A stretch of DNA of 64,000 nt from Pseudomonas sp. CCC3.1 (GTDB lineage Bacteria > Pseudomonadota > Gammaproteobacteria > Pseudomonadales > Pseudomonadaceae): contig NZ_CP133778.1 of NCBI RefSeq assembly GCF_034347405.1, positions 4,594,501 through 4,658,500 on the forward strand. The letters are read 5' to 3'. Positions within the stretch are counted from its first letter, which is position 1. Every line of letters begins with the position of its first letter. Under the pieces are notes generated by a model. The model had not been told where the DNA came from. It searched no databases and was given only the letters and a program-made list of their open reading frames with translations. Shown here in pieces: positions 1-9,213 of the stretch. A program made the position numbers and the translations under genes.

Positions 1-540
1 CAACGAAGGCGGTGGTGCCAGATACCGCTTCAGCGCATCCAGTGAGTCCGGGCAAAAAGGCTGCTGCTCACTCAGGCGCAGCGCTTCGGCCACCGGCATG
101 AACAGTGCTTGCTGGACTTCTTCGGGCTGAACCTGCAACGGGCCGTCCCAGACGCCTGAAAAAACACCGCACCACAGGTGGTTTTGTGTGTCTTCGAAGT
201 AAAACCGTTCGTGATCGGTCAATGGGATGCCGCTCACACCCAACTCTTCTGCCAGTTCACGGGCCGCCGACTCGGCATATGTTTCGTTGTCGCCGACCAT
301 GCCACCCGCCGCCACGTCCCAAAACCCCGGGTACAGCGCTTTGCTCAAGGTGCGCTGGTGCACGCACAGTTCACCTGCCGAATTGAATAGCAGAATAAAA
401 GTGCCGCGCCCGATCAAGCCGCGTTCACGCAACTCATGCCGGGGCAATGCCCCAAGCACGTGATCATCACGATCCACCCAGGCAACCCGTTCGACATCGG
501 AGGCCGCACGGTGTGCAGCCTCAAGCGCGGATATAGCCAT
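1..540 (-). CDS. NUDIX hydrolase (YfcD-like), C-terminus cut by window edge
   Basis: The frame starts at an ATG at 540 on the minus strand and stays open for 180 codons to base 1, so the stop lies outside. The complete Nudix box is visible: G-x5-E-x7-R-E-x2-E-E-x-G, read as GDNETYAESAARELAEELGV in its core. The N-terminus (MAISALEAAHRAAS) followed by a region like IPP isomerase (RGTFILLFNSAGELCVHQR) is typical of the YfcD subgroup, whose substrate is not settled. Such enzymes hydrolyse nucleoside-diphosphate-linked compounds in the cytoplasm. The gene follows the DUF2333 gene with 3 bases between stop and start, so both are probably one transcript. Family length is about 180 aa, so only a few residues are missing. 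Confidence 0.85.
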   Translation of the reverse strand, partial: MAISALEAAHRAASDVERVAWVDRDDHVLGALPRHELRERGLIGRGTFILLFNSAGELCVHQRTLSKALYPGFWDVAAGGMVGDNETYAESAARELAEELGVSGIPLTDHERFYFEDTQNHLWCGVFSGVWDGPLQVQPEEVQQALFMPVAEALRLSEQQPFCPDSLDALKRYLAPPPSL

Positions 541-543
541 CAC

Positions 544-1614
544 TTACCCTTGCGACAGCAATTGACGAAGGTCCATGACGGCCGCGTTCGCGCGGGAAAT
601 GTAGTTGGCCATGACCAGCGAGTGATTCGCCAGCACGCCGTAGCCGCTGCCATTGAGGATCATCGGGCTCCAGACGGGCTCCTGAGCCGCTTCCAGCTCA
701 CGAATAATCTGACGCACACTCACCGTGGCGTTCTTTTTGGCCAGCACATCCGCGAAGTCGACTTCGATGGCGCGCAGCAAGTGCGACAAAGCCCAGGCCT
801 GGCCACGGGCTTCGTAGAACACGTTGTCGATCTGCATCCATGGGGTTTCAACGATTTCTTCGTCCACCACCGGCACTTGGCCCGGTTGCAGGCTTTCAGT
901 TTTCAGCGTGGTGTTGAGTTTGACCCGGCCCACGCTGGCCGACAGACGTTGCGACAGCGAACCCAAGCGCGTGCCTACATCGCCCAACCAGTTGTTGAGG
1001 TTGTCGGCACGTGCGTAAAACAAGGCGTTTTTCTGATTCGGGTCGGACAAGCGCGCCTGATAACGGCCCAGGGAGTTGATGCCTTCCTGGTATTCAGACT
1101 CACTGGACGGCAGCATCCAGCTCTTGTTGTCGAAGTTGAAACGCGGCTCGGCCTTGGCCAGATCAGCGTCTTCAGCCGATTGCGACTGCGAGCGGGCGAA
1201 ATCTTTGCGCAAGGCGCGGGTCAGGTCACGCACCTGAACCAGCACGCCGTATTCCCAGCTCGGAATGTTGTCCAGAAACACGCCCGGCGGGAAGCGATCG
1301 TTAGACAGATAGCCGCCCGGCTTGTTGAGCAACGTACCGGCTACGGTTTTCAAGGTTTCGACCGTGGTGAAGCCCGGCACCATTTGCTGGCCGCTTTTCT
1401 CGGCCGCCAACTGGGCGTTTTGCTGCACCGGGAACAAGTCCGGCTCCTGGCTCCAGTACCAGCCCAGCCCCAGACACACCACGGCATAAATGCCGACCAA
1501 GACGGCAATGGAACGGCTCAGCAGAATACTTTTGAAGTAGCCACGCGGCTTTGCATGAGTGTCCTTGACCGACTCGCGGGCACTGTCGCCCTCACGTTTT
1601 TTCCAGTCCAGCAT
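544..1614 (-). CDS. DUF2333 family inner-membrane protein
   Basis: A 356-residue protein of the DUF2333 family, widespread in Pseudomonas and of unknown function. One hydrophobic segment lies at about residues 33-54 (SRSIAVLVGIYAVVCLGLGW) after a charged, Lys/Arg-rich N-terminus, so the bulk of the protein is predicted to be periplasmic. The rest is soluble and mostly helical, without recognisable catalytic motifs. It is the first gene of a short minus-strand unit with the NUDIX gene and is divergent from gcbA across 289 bp, which must hold both promoters. Family assignment is by overall resemblance and gene position; no function is proposed. Confidence 0.8.
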   Translation of the reverse strand: MLDWKKREGDSARESVKDTHAKPRGYFKSILLSRSIAVLVGIYAVVCLGLGWYWSQEPDLFPVQQNAQLAAEKSGQQMVPGFTTVETLKTVAGTLLNKPGGYLSNDRFPPGVFLDNIPSWEYGVLVQVRDLTRALRKDFARSQSQSAEDADLAKAEPRFNFDNKSWMLPSSESEYQEGINSLGRYQARLSDPNQKNALFYARADNLNNWLGDVGTRLGSLSQRLSASVGRVKLNTTLKTESLQPGQVPVVDEEIVETPWMQIDNVFYEARGQAWALSHLLRAIEVDFADVLAKKNATVSVRQIIRELEAAQEPVWSPMILNGSGYGVLANHSLVMANYISRANAAVMDLRQLLSQG

Positions 1615-1903
1615 GGCTATATCCCTTCAGATGCTTGATTCAACAGTTCGACCACAACCCTACCTCATCGTGCCTTGCGTGCACGATTTTAAATCGAGGC
1701 TAAGCTGTCCTGCAGCAATGCAGGGGTCATATGCAAGCGGCACTATAGAACATGCTCGCAGCCACGCCTACGAACGGGCGGACGATGGCTGTTTTTGTCG
1801 TGTGCGAGTTAATTTAGCGCCGGGACAGGTTCAATTGAAAATGAGGTGCTAGCATAGAGCCAGCACTCGACCTCAGCATGCCCCCTTACCCAGCAGCCAG
1901 GAT

Positions 1904-3574
1904 ATGACCGAGCAAGAAGACCCCAGCCACGAGCGCCTGAAGCATCACTTCGCCCAGCGCGTTACTCATCAGGCCCGCCAAATTCTTGAAATTTGGCAGC
2001 GTTTGCAGACTCAGGAATGGTCGCCCTCAGGCCTCGCTGAATTCAGCGAAGCCAACCTGCGCCTGCTGCGTTTTGCCGAACGTTTTGAGCAGCCCGAACA
2101 CACCGAGCTGGCGCGAGCCATCGATGAGGTGTTGCAGCAGGTGGTGGCCAATCGTGGCCGACTCAGCAGCGCGTTGATCACCGACCTCAACCGTTTGATG
2201 CAACGCCTGTCGCGCACCGGCCTGCGCCAGGGCGATCAATTGGCACAGACTGCGTTGCCGCCGCTGCGCAAACCGGTCTACATCCTGCTGCAAGACCTTG
2301 AGCGGGCGGAGCGTCTGGCCACGCAACTGGAGTTTTTCGAACTCAACGCCGTGGCATTCGCAACCCCTAAAGCCTTCCGTCACGCCATGGCCGAGCGCCA
2401 TCCGGCCGCCATTGTGATGGACGTTGATTTCGCTGGTGTCGGCCAAGGCCTGGAGCTGGCTGGCGAGGCCCAAATCGGCCTTGAACAAAAACTGCCCTTG
2501 TTGTTTTTCAGCCAGCATGAAACTGACACACCGACCCGACTGGCCGCTGTCCGCGCAGGTGGCCAAGCGTTTCTGACCGGCACCCTCGAAGTCTCCAGCC
2601 TGATGGAAAAAATCGAGGTGCTGACCTGCGTGGCGCAATACGAGCCGTACAAGGTGCTGATCATTGATGACTCGCGGGCGCAAGCGCTGCACACCGAGCG
2701 CCTGCTCAACACCGCCGGGATCATCACCCGTACGTTGACCGACCCGATTCAGACGATGGCCGAACTGGCTGAATTCCAGCCGGACCTGATCATCCTCGAC
2801 ATGTACATGCCAGCCTGTACCGGCACTGAGCTGGCCAAGGTGATTCGCCACAATGAGCGCTACGTCAGCGTGCCGATCATCTATTTGTCGGCCGAGGACG
2901 ACATGGACAAACAGCTCGATGCCATGAGCGAAGGCGGCGATGACTTCTTGACCAAGCCGATCAAGCCGCGCCACCTGATTACGACTGTGCGTAACCGCGC
3001 TGCCCGCGCCCGCAACCTGAAAGCCCGCATGGTGCGCGACAGCCTGACCGGGCTGTACAACCACACGCATATCCTGCAATTGCTCGAAGACTGCACTTAC
3101 CGCGCGCGCCGCGAAAATGGCCCGCTGAGTTTTGCGATGCTCGACCTCGACCATTTCAAGCGCGTGAACGACTGTTACGGCCACCCTATGGGCGACCGGG
3201 TGATTAAAAGTCTGGCGCTGTACCTCAAACAACGCCTGCGCAAAACCGACTTCATTGGCCGTTACGGCGGTGAAGAATTTGCGATTGTCATGCCGGACAC
3301 CGACCAAGAATCAGCCTACGAGGTACTCAATCTGATTCGTGAGCGCTTCTCGGAGATTCACTACCCCGCGCAACCCTCCGACCTGCGCTGCTCGTTCAGC
3401 GCCGGGGTGGTAGAGCTCAAAGGTGACGCTGACAGCCTGTTAATGGCCGCCCAAGCGGATGAAGCGCTGTACTGCGCCAAGAAAAACGGGCGCAACCAGG
3501 TCCAGCGTTTTGACCAGATAAGGCAAATTGCCACTATTTCATCCGAGTCCGACGAGCTCGTCACACCGCTGTAA
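1904..3574 (+). CDS. gcbA: Diguanylate cyclase with two receiver domains (GcbA-type)
   Basis: A 556-residue c-di-GMP synthase. Order of parts: a helical N-terminal region (about 1-115), a degenerate receiver (about 125-240), a full receiver (about 248-365, phospho-acceptor Asp299 in LIILDMYMP) and a GGDEF domain (about 375-540). The active-site motif is GGEEF at 455-459, which is catalytically competent. The RxxD inhibitory site (RKTD) lies five residues before it, so product inhibition is expected. Sequence and position between the DUF2333 gene and the chemoreceptor match P. fluorescens GcbA and P. aeruginosa PA4843, which promote surface attachment. The ATG at 1904 follows an AGGA. The downstream chemoreceptor gene is 52 bp away, and co-transcription is possible. 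Confidence 0.88.
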   Translation: MTEQEDPSHERLKHHFAQRVTHQARQILEIWQRLQTQEWSPSGLAEFSEANLRLLRFAERFEQPEHTELARAIDEVLQQVVANRGRLSSALITDLNRLMQRLSRTGLRQGDQLAQTALPPLRKPVYILLQDLERAERLATQLEFFELNAVAFATPKAFRHAMAERHPAAIVMDVDFAGVGQGLELAGEAQIGLEQKLPLLFFSQHETDTPTRLAAVRAGGQAFLTGTLEVSSLMEKIEVLTCVAQYEPYKVLIIDDSRAQALHTERLLNTAGIITRTLTDPIQTMAELAEFQPDLIILDMYMPACTGTELAKVIRHNERYVSVPIIYLSAEDDMDKQLDAMSEGGDDFLTKPIKPRHLITTVRNRAARARNLKARMVRDSLTGLYNHTHILQLLEDCTYRARRENGPLSFAMLDLDHFKRVNDCYGHPMGDRVIKSLALYLKQRLRKTDFIGRYGGEEFAIVMPDTDQESAYEVLNLIRERFSEIHYPAQPSDLRCSFSAGVVELKGDADSLLMAAQADEALYCAKKNGRNQVQRFDQIRQIATISSESDELVTPL

Positions 3575-3626
3575 CTTAAATGCAATAACTTCAGCCGCTT
3601 CTCACTGCGTAGTAGGCAGAATCCAT

Positions 3627-5588
3627 ATGCGTCTGAAGCTGCTAACCAACCTCAACACACTGTTGCTGGTCGCCGTGTGTCTCGCGCTAGGCACGACCTT
3701 ATGGTGGTCACAACAGGCGCTGGAGCGGCCCTACGTGTTGATGGAGCGCTACCTGAGCCTCTCGCAACAGTTCCAGAACCAGGTCGCACGCAACATCGAA
3801 GACTACCTGGCCAGCGGCGATGCCGTGCGCTTGAGCGAGGCCAACAGCGCCCTCGACGCACTCAAGACCGAACTGAATCCGTTGCCGCCCGCGCTGGCCA
3901 ACGCACTGCGCCCCAGCCTTGAAAACCTGAGCACCTTCAGCAACACCGAACTGCTGTCGGCCGGTAAATTGGCGGGCGACCCGCAAGCCTTGCTGCTGCA
4001 AGCCGAACGCGAGCTGGCGGCCAGCCTTGAGCAACTCAACCAATACGCCAGCGAAGCCAGCACCCCCGAGGCTGCGCACTATTTACCGCCGCTGCTCACC
4101 GCCTCCTTGCACCTGGCCAAACTGTCGCTCAACCGCGACAAACTGGTCAGCAGCGGACGCAGTGAATTGGCCGGTGACGTTGAGCGCGAACTGGCCAGCA
4201 TCCAGGCTCAAGCGCAGCAGATCGACACCTTGCCCTTGCTCGGCATCAGCAGCAAAAGCACCACGGGCAACGACGACTTCGCGGCGCTGATGGGGCTTGA
4301 TGCCACGCAAGCCGCGCAAACAGAAGATGCGGGGGTCAACCTCAAACGCGAGCTGAACAACCTGCTGGCCCGTTACCCAGCCGAACTCAAACGCACCCAG
4401 ACACAAATCGAACAACGCACCCAGCTCAGCACCACCACACACCTCAAGCTCGGCGCCGTACAACACGCCATCGCCGAACTGGAACCCGTGGTTCGCGCCG
4501 AACACGGGCAGATTCAAGACGAAGTGCGCTTGATTCAAGTCTTGATGATCGGCCTGATTCTGCTGATTGCGCTGTTGATCGACACCTTGCAACGCAAGCT
4601 AGCGCGGGTACTCACGTATTTGGCGCCGCTGCTGTCGACTTGGGCCGAAGGCGATTTCAGCCGCGACATTCAATTGGGCAAAACCAATCGCGAGTTGCAT
4701 GACATCGAGGCGTCGCTCAATCGCCTGCGCGCTTATCTGGTGAACCTGGTGGGCACCATTCGCCTCAACGCCGAGCAAGTCGCGGGCAGCAGCCAGACCC
4801 TGGCCCAACTGAGTACCGACCTGCACGGCGGCGCTGAGCGGCAGGCCGGGGACACCGGCCAGATTCGCGATGCGCTGGGCGAGTTGGAGGCGACCATTTC
4901 GCAAGTGGCGGGCGACGCCAGCCATGCCGCCGATGCCAGTCGCAGTGCTGGCACCGCCGTTGCTCAAGGCCAGCGCGTGATCGGCCAAAGCCTCACCGGG
5001 CTGCACGCACTGGTCAGCGAAGTACAAGGCAACGCCCAGACCGTCGAGCAGCTGGCCGAAGAATCAGCCACCATTGGCGGCGTGCTGACAGTGATTCGCT
5101 CCATCGCCGATCAAACCAACCTGCTGGCGCTCAACGCCGCCATCGAAGCCGCCCGCGCAGGTGAAATGGGCCGCGGCTTTGCCGTAGTCGCTGAAGAAGT
5201 GCGCTCTCTGGCGCAGCGCACCACCGGGGCAACCAGCGAGATCCAGACCCTGATCGCCGGGCTGCAACTGGCGGCCCGCCAATCGGTTGAAGGCATGCGA
5301 GCACAAGTTGTGCACGCCCAGGCCACCGCCCAGCAAGCGCAGGATGCCGACGGCGCGCTGGATGAAATTGTCGGGGCGATTACCACCATCTCCGACACCG
5401 CCGTGCGCATTGCAGACGTCACCGCCCAACAAAGCGCGGCGGTCAGTGAAATTCGTGACCACAGTGAACGTATCCACCTGCTGGGCGACGACAACTTGCA
5501 ACGCATCGGCATTGCCCGCAATCAGAGCCAGCAACTGCTGCAACTGGGCGCAGAACTGAATACGGCGGTGCAAGCGTTTCGGGTGTGA
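3627..5588 (+). CDS. ctpL: Methyl-accepting chemotaxis protein (CtpL-type)
   Basis: A transmembrane chemoreceptor of 653 residues. TM1 lies near residues 7-27, a long helical periplasmic ligand-binding region spans about 30-303, and TM2 (VLMIGLILLIALLID) is near 305-322. A HAMP-like linker and the cytoplasmic signalling helix follow. The conserved hairpin tip is clear (NLLALNAAIEAARAGEMGRG, with Gly512 near its end). No C-terminal NWETF-type pentapeptide is present. The frame is open upstream into gcbA, but the ATG at 3627 is immediately followed by a proper signal-anchor, so it is preferred. Position beside gcbA and dsbD matches P. aeruginosa CtpL, known for inorganic-phosphate taxis; the ligand here is inferred only from that. 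Confidence 0.82.
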   Translation: MRLKLLTNLNTLLLVAVCLALGTTLWWSQQALERPYVLMERYLSLSQQFQNQVARNIEDYLASGDAVRLSEANSALDALKTELNPLPPALANALRPSLENLSTFSNTELLSAGKLAGDPQALLLQAERELAASLEQLNQYASEASTPEAAHYLPPLLTASLHLAKLSLNRDKLVSSGRSELAGDVERELASIQAQAQQIDTLPLLGISSKSTTGNDDFAALMGLDATQAAQTEDAGVNLKRELNNLLARYPAELKRTQTQIEQRTQLSTTTHLKLGAVQHAIAELEPVVRAEHGQIQDEVRLIQVLMIGLILLIALLIDTLQRKLARVLTYLAPLLSTWAEGDFSRDIQLGKTNRELHDIEASLNRLRAYLVNLVGTIRLNAEQVAGSSQTLAQLSTDLHGGAERQAGDTGQIRDALGELEATISQVAGDASHAADASRSAGTAVAQGQRVIGQSLTGLHALVSEVQGNAQTVEQLAEESATIGGVLTVIRSIADQTNLLALNAAIEAARAGEMGRGFAVVAEEVRSLAQRTTGATSEIQTLIAGLQLAARQSVEGMRAQVVHAQATAQQAQDADGALDEIVGAITTISDTAVRIADVTAQQSAAVSEIRDHSERIHLLGDDNLQRIGIARNQSQQLLQLGAELNTAVQAFRV

Positions 5589-5590
5589 CC

Positions 5591-5680
5591 CTGTCACTTC
5601 TGACAGTATCCAGACGAAGCGGGAGTGATATTAAATTGATGCCGTCCCACACAGACTCGATAAACGTCTGCGGCATCAAT
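5591..5680. other. Hairpin-rich gap between chemoreceptor and small secreted protein
   Basis: Two inverted repeats follow the chemoreceptor stop. CTGTCA-CTTC-TGACAG spans 5591-5606. A larger one has arms ATTGATGCCG (5635-5644) and CGGCATCAAT (5671-5680), with an inner CAGAC/GTCTG pair (5652-5656 and 5666-5670). The larger hairpin ends 10 bases before the ATG at 5691, so it could end the chemoreceptor transcript or mask the ribosome site of the next gene. Neither arm set is followed by a T-run. Confidence 0.5.
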
Positions 5681-5690
5681 AGGCGCTCCC

Positions 5691-6200
5691 ATGCGACCCA
5701 CTCTTTTCATGCTGTTGGTTCTCTACTGTCCGCTCGCCGAAAGCGCAACGCTGCAGGTTGAAAATCAGTCGCGCTTTATCGCCATCATTGTTACGTCACT
5801 GGAGGGTTCTCTTTGCACGCCGAATGGCCAGCAACTGCGGCCCTGCCTGATCCTGCCCCTTTCGACCAGCACCTATGCGTTGTCTGATACACAAGCCTTG
5901 AGCGCAACCTTACGCCTGGCTTCATTACCCGACGCCGATAACACCGACATTAGCCGCCTGCAAAAACATGCCTTTAAAAGTGTCAGCGAATTTACTTACC
6001 AACCTGTGGGGGCGTTGCGATATGAGCAAGTGAGGTGTGAAACGCCGATCAGCGAAGGCATCAGCATTAACATCATTTTGGTTGATGTGATGGACGTGAC
6101 CTGTTCAACCGCCACTGACCGACATACTTCATGGGTCTACAAACGCAATGACGTTAATGTGAAATTCATCGTTAAAGACCTTCCCGCCAGACAACGTTAA
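5691..6200 (+). CDS. Small secreted protein of unknown function
   Basis: A 169-residue protein with a likely Sec signal peptide (MRPTLFMLLVLYCPLAESA, cleavage near residue 19). The mature part has four cysteines (in LCTPNGQQLRPC, VRCET and VTCST), compatible with two disulphides in the periplasm. I recognise no family. It is a single gene between the chemoreceptor and dsbD, bounded by a hairpin upstream and a REP element downstream, so it is probably transcribed alone. Codon use is somewhat more AT-rich than in its neighbours, which hints at a recent or variable gene. Confidence 0.65.
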   Translation: MRPTLFMLLVLYCPLAESATLQVENQSRFIAIIVTSLEGSLCTPNGQQLRPCLILPLSTSTYALSDTQALSATLRLASLPDADNTDISRLQKHAFKSVSEFTYQPVGALRYEQVRCETPISEGISINIILVDVMDVTCSTATDRHTSWVYKRNDVNVKFIVKDLPARQR

Positions 6201-6210
6201 ATCCCCCCTC

Positions 6211-6277
6211 TGTAGGAGCGAGCTTGCCTCGCGATCTTTTAAAGATCAAAAGATCGCGAGGCAAGCTCGCTCCTACA
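6211..6277. repeat. REP palindrome, copy 1
   Basis: Near-perfect palindrome with ends TGTAGGAGCGAGCTTGCC and GGCAAGCTCGCTCCTACA around an AT-rich centre made of GATCTTTT/AAAAGATC. It lies between the small secreted protein and dsbD. It belongs to the same class as the copies at 40678, 44475, 56686, 60210, 61880 and 63677. Confidence 0.92.
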
Positions 6278-6344
6278 AGGGCCGGGTCGGCACACACTTC
6301 TTCACTCCGCTATCATGCGCGCAGGTTTTATTAGCGAGATTTAT

Positions 6345-8123
6345 ATGCGCCGTTTGTTCTTTGTCCTGTGCCTGCTGTTCGCCGTGCCTGCCATGGGCGC
6401 GAGCCTGCTGGACGCCCGCCCCAGTTCAACGCTGGGTGCTATCAATAACAGCGCCGATTTTTTGCCGGTTCGCGAAGCGTTCAAGCTCAATCTGATTGAC
6501 ACAACGCCCGAGACCATCAAGCTGCGCTTCGTGCCAACCGAAGGTTATTACCTCTACAAGCACCGCTTCGCCTTCAAAACCGAACCCGCCGACATCGCTC
6601 TGGGCGCAGCGCAACTGCCGCCCGGCGAACAAAAACACGATGAATACTTTGGTGACGTCGAGGTCTATCACGGCATCCTCGATGTCGACATCCCGCGCCC
6701 GGCCAATGATCAACGCCCCTTCACCCTGGTGGTCACCTACCAAGGCTGCGCCGACAAAGGCTTGTGCTACCCGCCAGAAACCGAACGCCTGAGCATTGGC
6801 GGCGCGCCCGCTTCGCCCGTTGCCGAGAGCCACAATGCACCCGCAACATCCTGGAACTGGCGCGAACTGGCGCTGTTCTTCCTCGCCGGGTTAGGCCTGA
6901 CGTTTACGCCATGCGTGCTGCCGATGCTGCCGATTTTGTCGGGCGTGGTCTTGCGCGGCCAAGTCGGCGGGCTGCGCGGCTTTAGCCTGTCGCTGGCCTA
7001 TGTGCTGCCGATGGCCGCCTGTTTTGCGTTGCTCGGGGCGCTGATGGGCCTGTTCGGCGCGCAACTCAATCTGCAAGCCCGACTGCAATCAGTGTGGGTT
7101 CTGGTGCCTTTTGCGCTGTTCTTCGCCATTTTTGCGCTGGCCATGTTTGGCGTCTTCGAGCTGAAGTTGCCGCAGGCCATCAGCAATCGGCTGGACCGTG
7201 TCGCCAATCGCACCCAAGGCGGCTCGCTGTGGGGCGCGGCGGTGCTGGGCGTGGTCTCCAGCTTGCTGGTATCGCCATGTGTCTCGGCCCCGCTGGCCGG
7301 AGCGCTGCTGTATATCAGCGCCAGTGGCGATGCGCTGGGCGGCGGTTTGAAGCTGTTCGCCCTCGGGCTGGGCATGGGCGCGCCACTGTTGCTGGTCGCC
7401 ACCGGCGGCGCGGCCTGGCTGCCAAAAAGCGGGCCGTGGCTGGTCAGCGTGAAAAACGCTATTGGCGTGCTGCTGCTCGGCCTGGCCATCGGCTTGCTCA
7501 GCCGCGTATTGCCCGGCCCGCTCACGCTGTTGCTGATCGGCTTGCTGGCAGCAGGCGTGAGCCTGTTTCTCGGCACGCTGGAATTCGTCTACAAAACTTC
7601 GCGACAACGTCTGGCGCAGTTGCTCGGGCTGTTGTTGCTGGTTTATGCACTGGCCTGCTGGTTCGGCGCGTTGAGCGGTCAAAGTGATCCGTTCAATCCT
7701 GTCGGTCATTCCCAAGCCGCCAGCCCTGCCACGATATCCAGCGCGCAAACAGCCGGGCAATGGCAAACCGTCAGCACCCCGGCGCAGCTCGACAGCGCGC
7801 TGGCCGAGGCCAAGGCCGCAGGCCAGCCGCTATTGCTGGACTGGTACGCCGACTGGTGTATCAGTTGCAAAGTGATCGAGCACGAGGTGCTGAACAACCC
7901 GCAGGTGCTCAATCTGCTCACAGGCTATCGACTGGTGCGCTTCGACATAACCGCCAGTAATGCCGAACAGCGCGCCCTGCTCGATCGCTACCAATTGTTC
8001 GGCCCTCCGGCGCTGATGTTCTTCGGTAAAAATGGCGCAGAAAAAAGTGACCAACGGGTCATCGGTGAGATCAATGCTGCGGACTTCGCCGAACGTGTCG
8101 CCATCGCGAATGACCAGATCTAG
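6345..8123 (+). CDS. dsbD: Thiol:disulfide interchange protein DsbD (DipZ)
   Basis: A 592-residue inner-membrane reductase that passes electrons from cytoplasmic thioredoxin to periplasmic DsbC/DsbG and cytochrome c maturation proteins. Signal peptide MRRLFFVLCLLFAVPAMGA; periplasmic alpha domain with Cys135 and Cys141 (GCADKGLC); eight-helix beta domain with Cys190 (TPCVLPML) and Cys312 (SPCVSAPL); thioredoxin-like gamma domain with Cys505-I-S-Cys508 (DWCISCK). All six redox cysteines are present. An in-frame ATG at 6315 exists, but the start at 6345 places the signal peptide at the N-terminus. A TATCAT at 6311-6316 could be the -10 box of its own promoter. Confidence 0.93.
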   Translation: MRRLFFVLCLLFAVPAMGASLLDARPSSTLGAINNSADFLPVREAFKLNLIDTTPETIKLRFVPTEGYYLYKHRFAFKTEPADIALGAAQLPPGEQKHDEYFGDVEVYHGILDVDIPRPANDQRPFTLVVTYQGCADKGLCYPPETERLSIGGAPASPVAESHNAPATSWNWRELALFFLAGLGLTFTPCVLPMLPILSGVVLRGQVGGLRGFSLSLAYVLPMAACFALLGALMGLFGAQLNLQARLQSVWVLVPFALFFAIFALAMFGVFELKLPQAISNRLDRVANRTQGGSLWGAAVLGVVSSLLVSPCVSAPLAGALLYISASGDALGGGLKLFALGLGMGAPLLLVATGGAAWLPKSGPWLVSVKNAIGVLLLGLAIGLLSRVLPGPLTLLLIGLLAAGVSLFLGTLEFVYKTSRQRLAQLLGLLLLVYALACWFGALSGQSDPFNPVGHSQAASPATISSAQTAGQWQTVSTPAQLDSALAEAKAAGQPLLLDWYADWCISCKVIEHEVLNNPQVLNLLTGYRLVRFDITASNAEQRALLDRYQLFGPPALMFFGKNGAEKSDQRVIGEINAADFAERVAIANDQI

Positions 8124-8181
8124 AGCCTTGGTCACAAACTTTTCGCGAACATCGGACATCGTGCTGGCTTTTGCAGACAAC

Positions 8182-8210
8182 TGGACACTGATTCAGCTTT
8201 TCGGCATAGT
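8182..8210 (+). promoter_or_regulatory. Candidate sigma-70 promoter for aroQ-accB-accC
   Basis: TGGACA (8182-8187), a 17-base spacer and CATAGT (8205-8210) lie 44 bases before the aroQ start. They match the consensus at five and four of six positions. No other pair in this gap is better. Confidence 0.45.
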
Positions 8211-8253
8211 CGCCCGGCGTTAACAATTGCACATAGAAAATAAGGAACAGCAG

Positions 8254-8709
8254 ATGGCGACTTTTCTGGTTCTGCACGGCCCCAACCTGAACCTGCTAGG
8301 CACCCGCGAACCGGGCGTCTACGGCGCGACTACCCTGGCGCAAATCAATCAGGACCTGGAGCAGCGAGCCCGCGATGCCGGTCACCATTTGCTCTATCTG
8401 CAAAGCAATGCCGAGTATGAATTGATCGACCGAATTCACGCCGCACGCGATGAAGGCGTGGATTTTATTCTGATCAATCCGGCTGCTTTTACCCACACCA
8501 GCGTGGCATTACGTGACGCGCTGCTGGCGGTGAGCATCCCATTCATCGAAGTGCATTTGTCTAACGTGCACAAACGCGAACCTTTCCGCCATCACTCCTA
8601 CTTCTCCGACGTTGCGGTAGGTGTGATCTGCGGCCTTGGCGCCAGCGGTTATCGACTGGCCTTGGAGGCCGCCCTGGAACAGCTTGAACTACAAGCTAAA
8701 CGCCCCTGA
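8254..8709 (+). CDS. aroQ: Type II 3-dehydroquinate dehydratase
   Basis: A 151-residue enzyme converting 3-dehydroquinate to 3-dehydroshikimate in the shikimate pathway. The family signature LVLHGPNLNLLGTREPGVYG stands at the N-terminus, including the Tyr of the active-site lid, and the later VHLSNVHKREPFRHHSY holds the substrate-binding residues and catalytic His. Length equals the usual 145-150 aa. The ATG at 8254 follows AAGGAA; an upstream in-frame start at 8227 has no better site. accB starts 25 bp downstream and accC follows, an arrangement well conserved in Pseudomonas. Confidence 0.96.
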   Translation: MATFLVLHGPNLNLLGTREPGVYGATTLAQINQDLEQRARDAGHHLLYLQSNAEYELIDRIHAARDEGVDFILINPAAFTHTSVALRDALLAVSIPFIEVHLSNVHKREPFRHHSYFSDVAVGVICGLGASGYRLALEAALEQLELQAKRP

Positions 8710-8734
8710 CCGACCCATTGGGAGTTGACGATTC

Positions 8735-9196
8735 ATGGATATCCGTAAAGTTAAGAAACTGATCGAACTGCTGGAAGAGTCCGGCATCGACGAGCTGGAA
8801 ATTAAAGAAGGCGAAGAGTCCGTACGCATCAGCCGTCACAGCAAAACTCCAGCCCAACAGTTCTACGCACCAGCGCCAATGCAACAAGCTCCGGCTGCTG
8901 CTCCAGTGGCTGTAGCACCGGTTGCTACCGTGACCGAAGCACCTGCGGCACCTAAACTGAACGGCTTTGTGGTCAAGTCGCCAATGGTCGGCACTTTCTA
9001 CCGCACCCCGGCGCCAACCTCGCCTGCCTTCGTTGAAGTCGGCCAGACCGTTAAAGTCGGCGACACCATTTGCATCGTTGAAGCGATGAAAATGATGAAC
9101 CACATCACCGCCGAGAAAGCCGGTGTAATCGAATCCATCCTGGTAGAAAACGGTCAGCCGGTTGAATTCGACCAACCGCTGTTCACCATCGTTTGA
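8735..9196 (+). CDS. accB: Acetyl-CoA carboxylase biotin carboxyl carrier protein
   Basis: The 153-residue BCCP subunit of acetyl-CoA carboxylase, first step of fatty acid synthesis. N-terminal helical part (MDIRKVKKLIELLEESGIDE), an Ala/Pro-rich linker at about 47-75, and the C-terminal biotinyl domain with EAMKMMN, in which Lys119 receives biotin. The gene lies between aroQ and accC with 17 bp to the accC start. In this family accB is often autoregulated, but nothing in the sequence shows that here. Confidence 0.97.
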   Translation: MDIRKVKKLIELLEESGIDELEIKEGEESVRISRHSKTPAQQFYAPAPMQQAPAAAPVAVAPVATVTEAPAAPKLNGFVVKSPMVGTFYRTPAPTSPAFVEVGQTVKVGDTICIVEAMKMMNHITAEKAGVIESILVENGQPVEFDQPLFTIV

Positions 9197-9213
9197 ACCA
9201 CGGGGAGCCAACG

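Noticed and set aside
436..1638. A 400-codon plus-strand frame opposite the DUF2333 gene
   Set aside because: It overlaps two supported minus-strand genes completely, and its protein is low-complexity and unlike any family.
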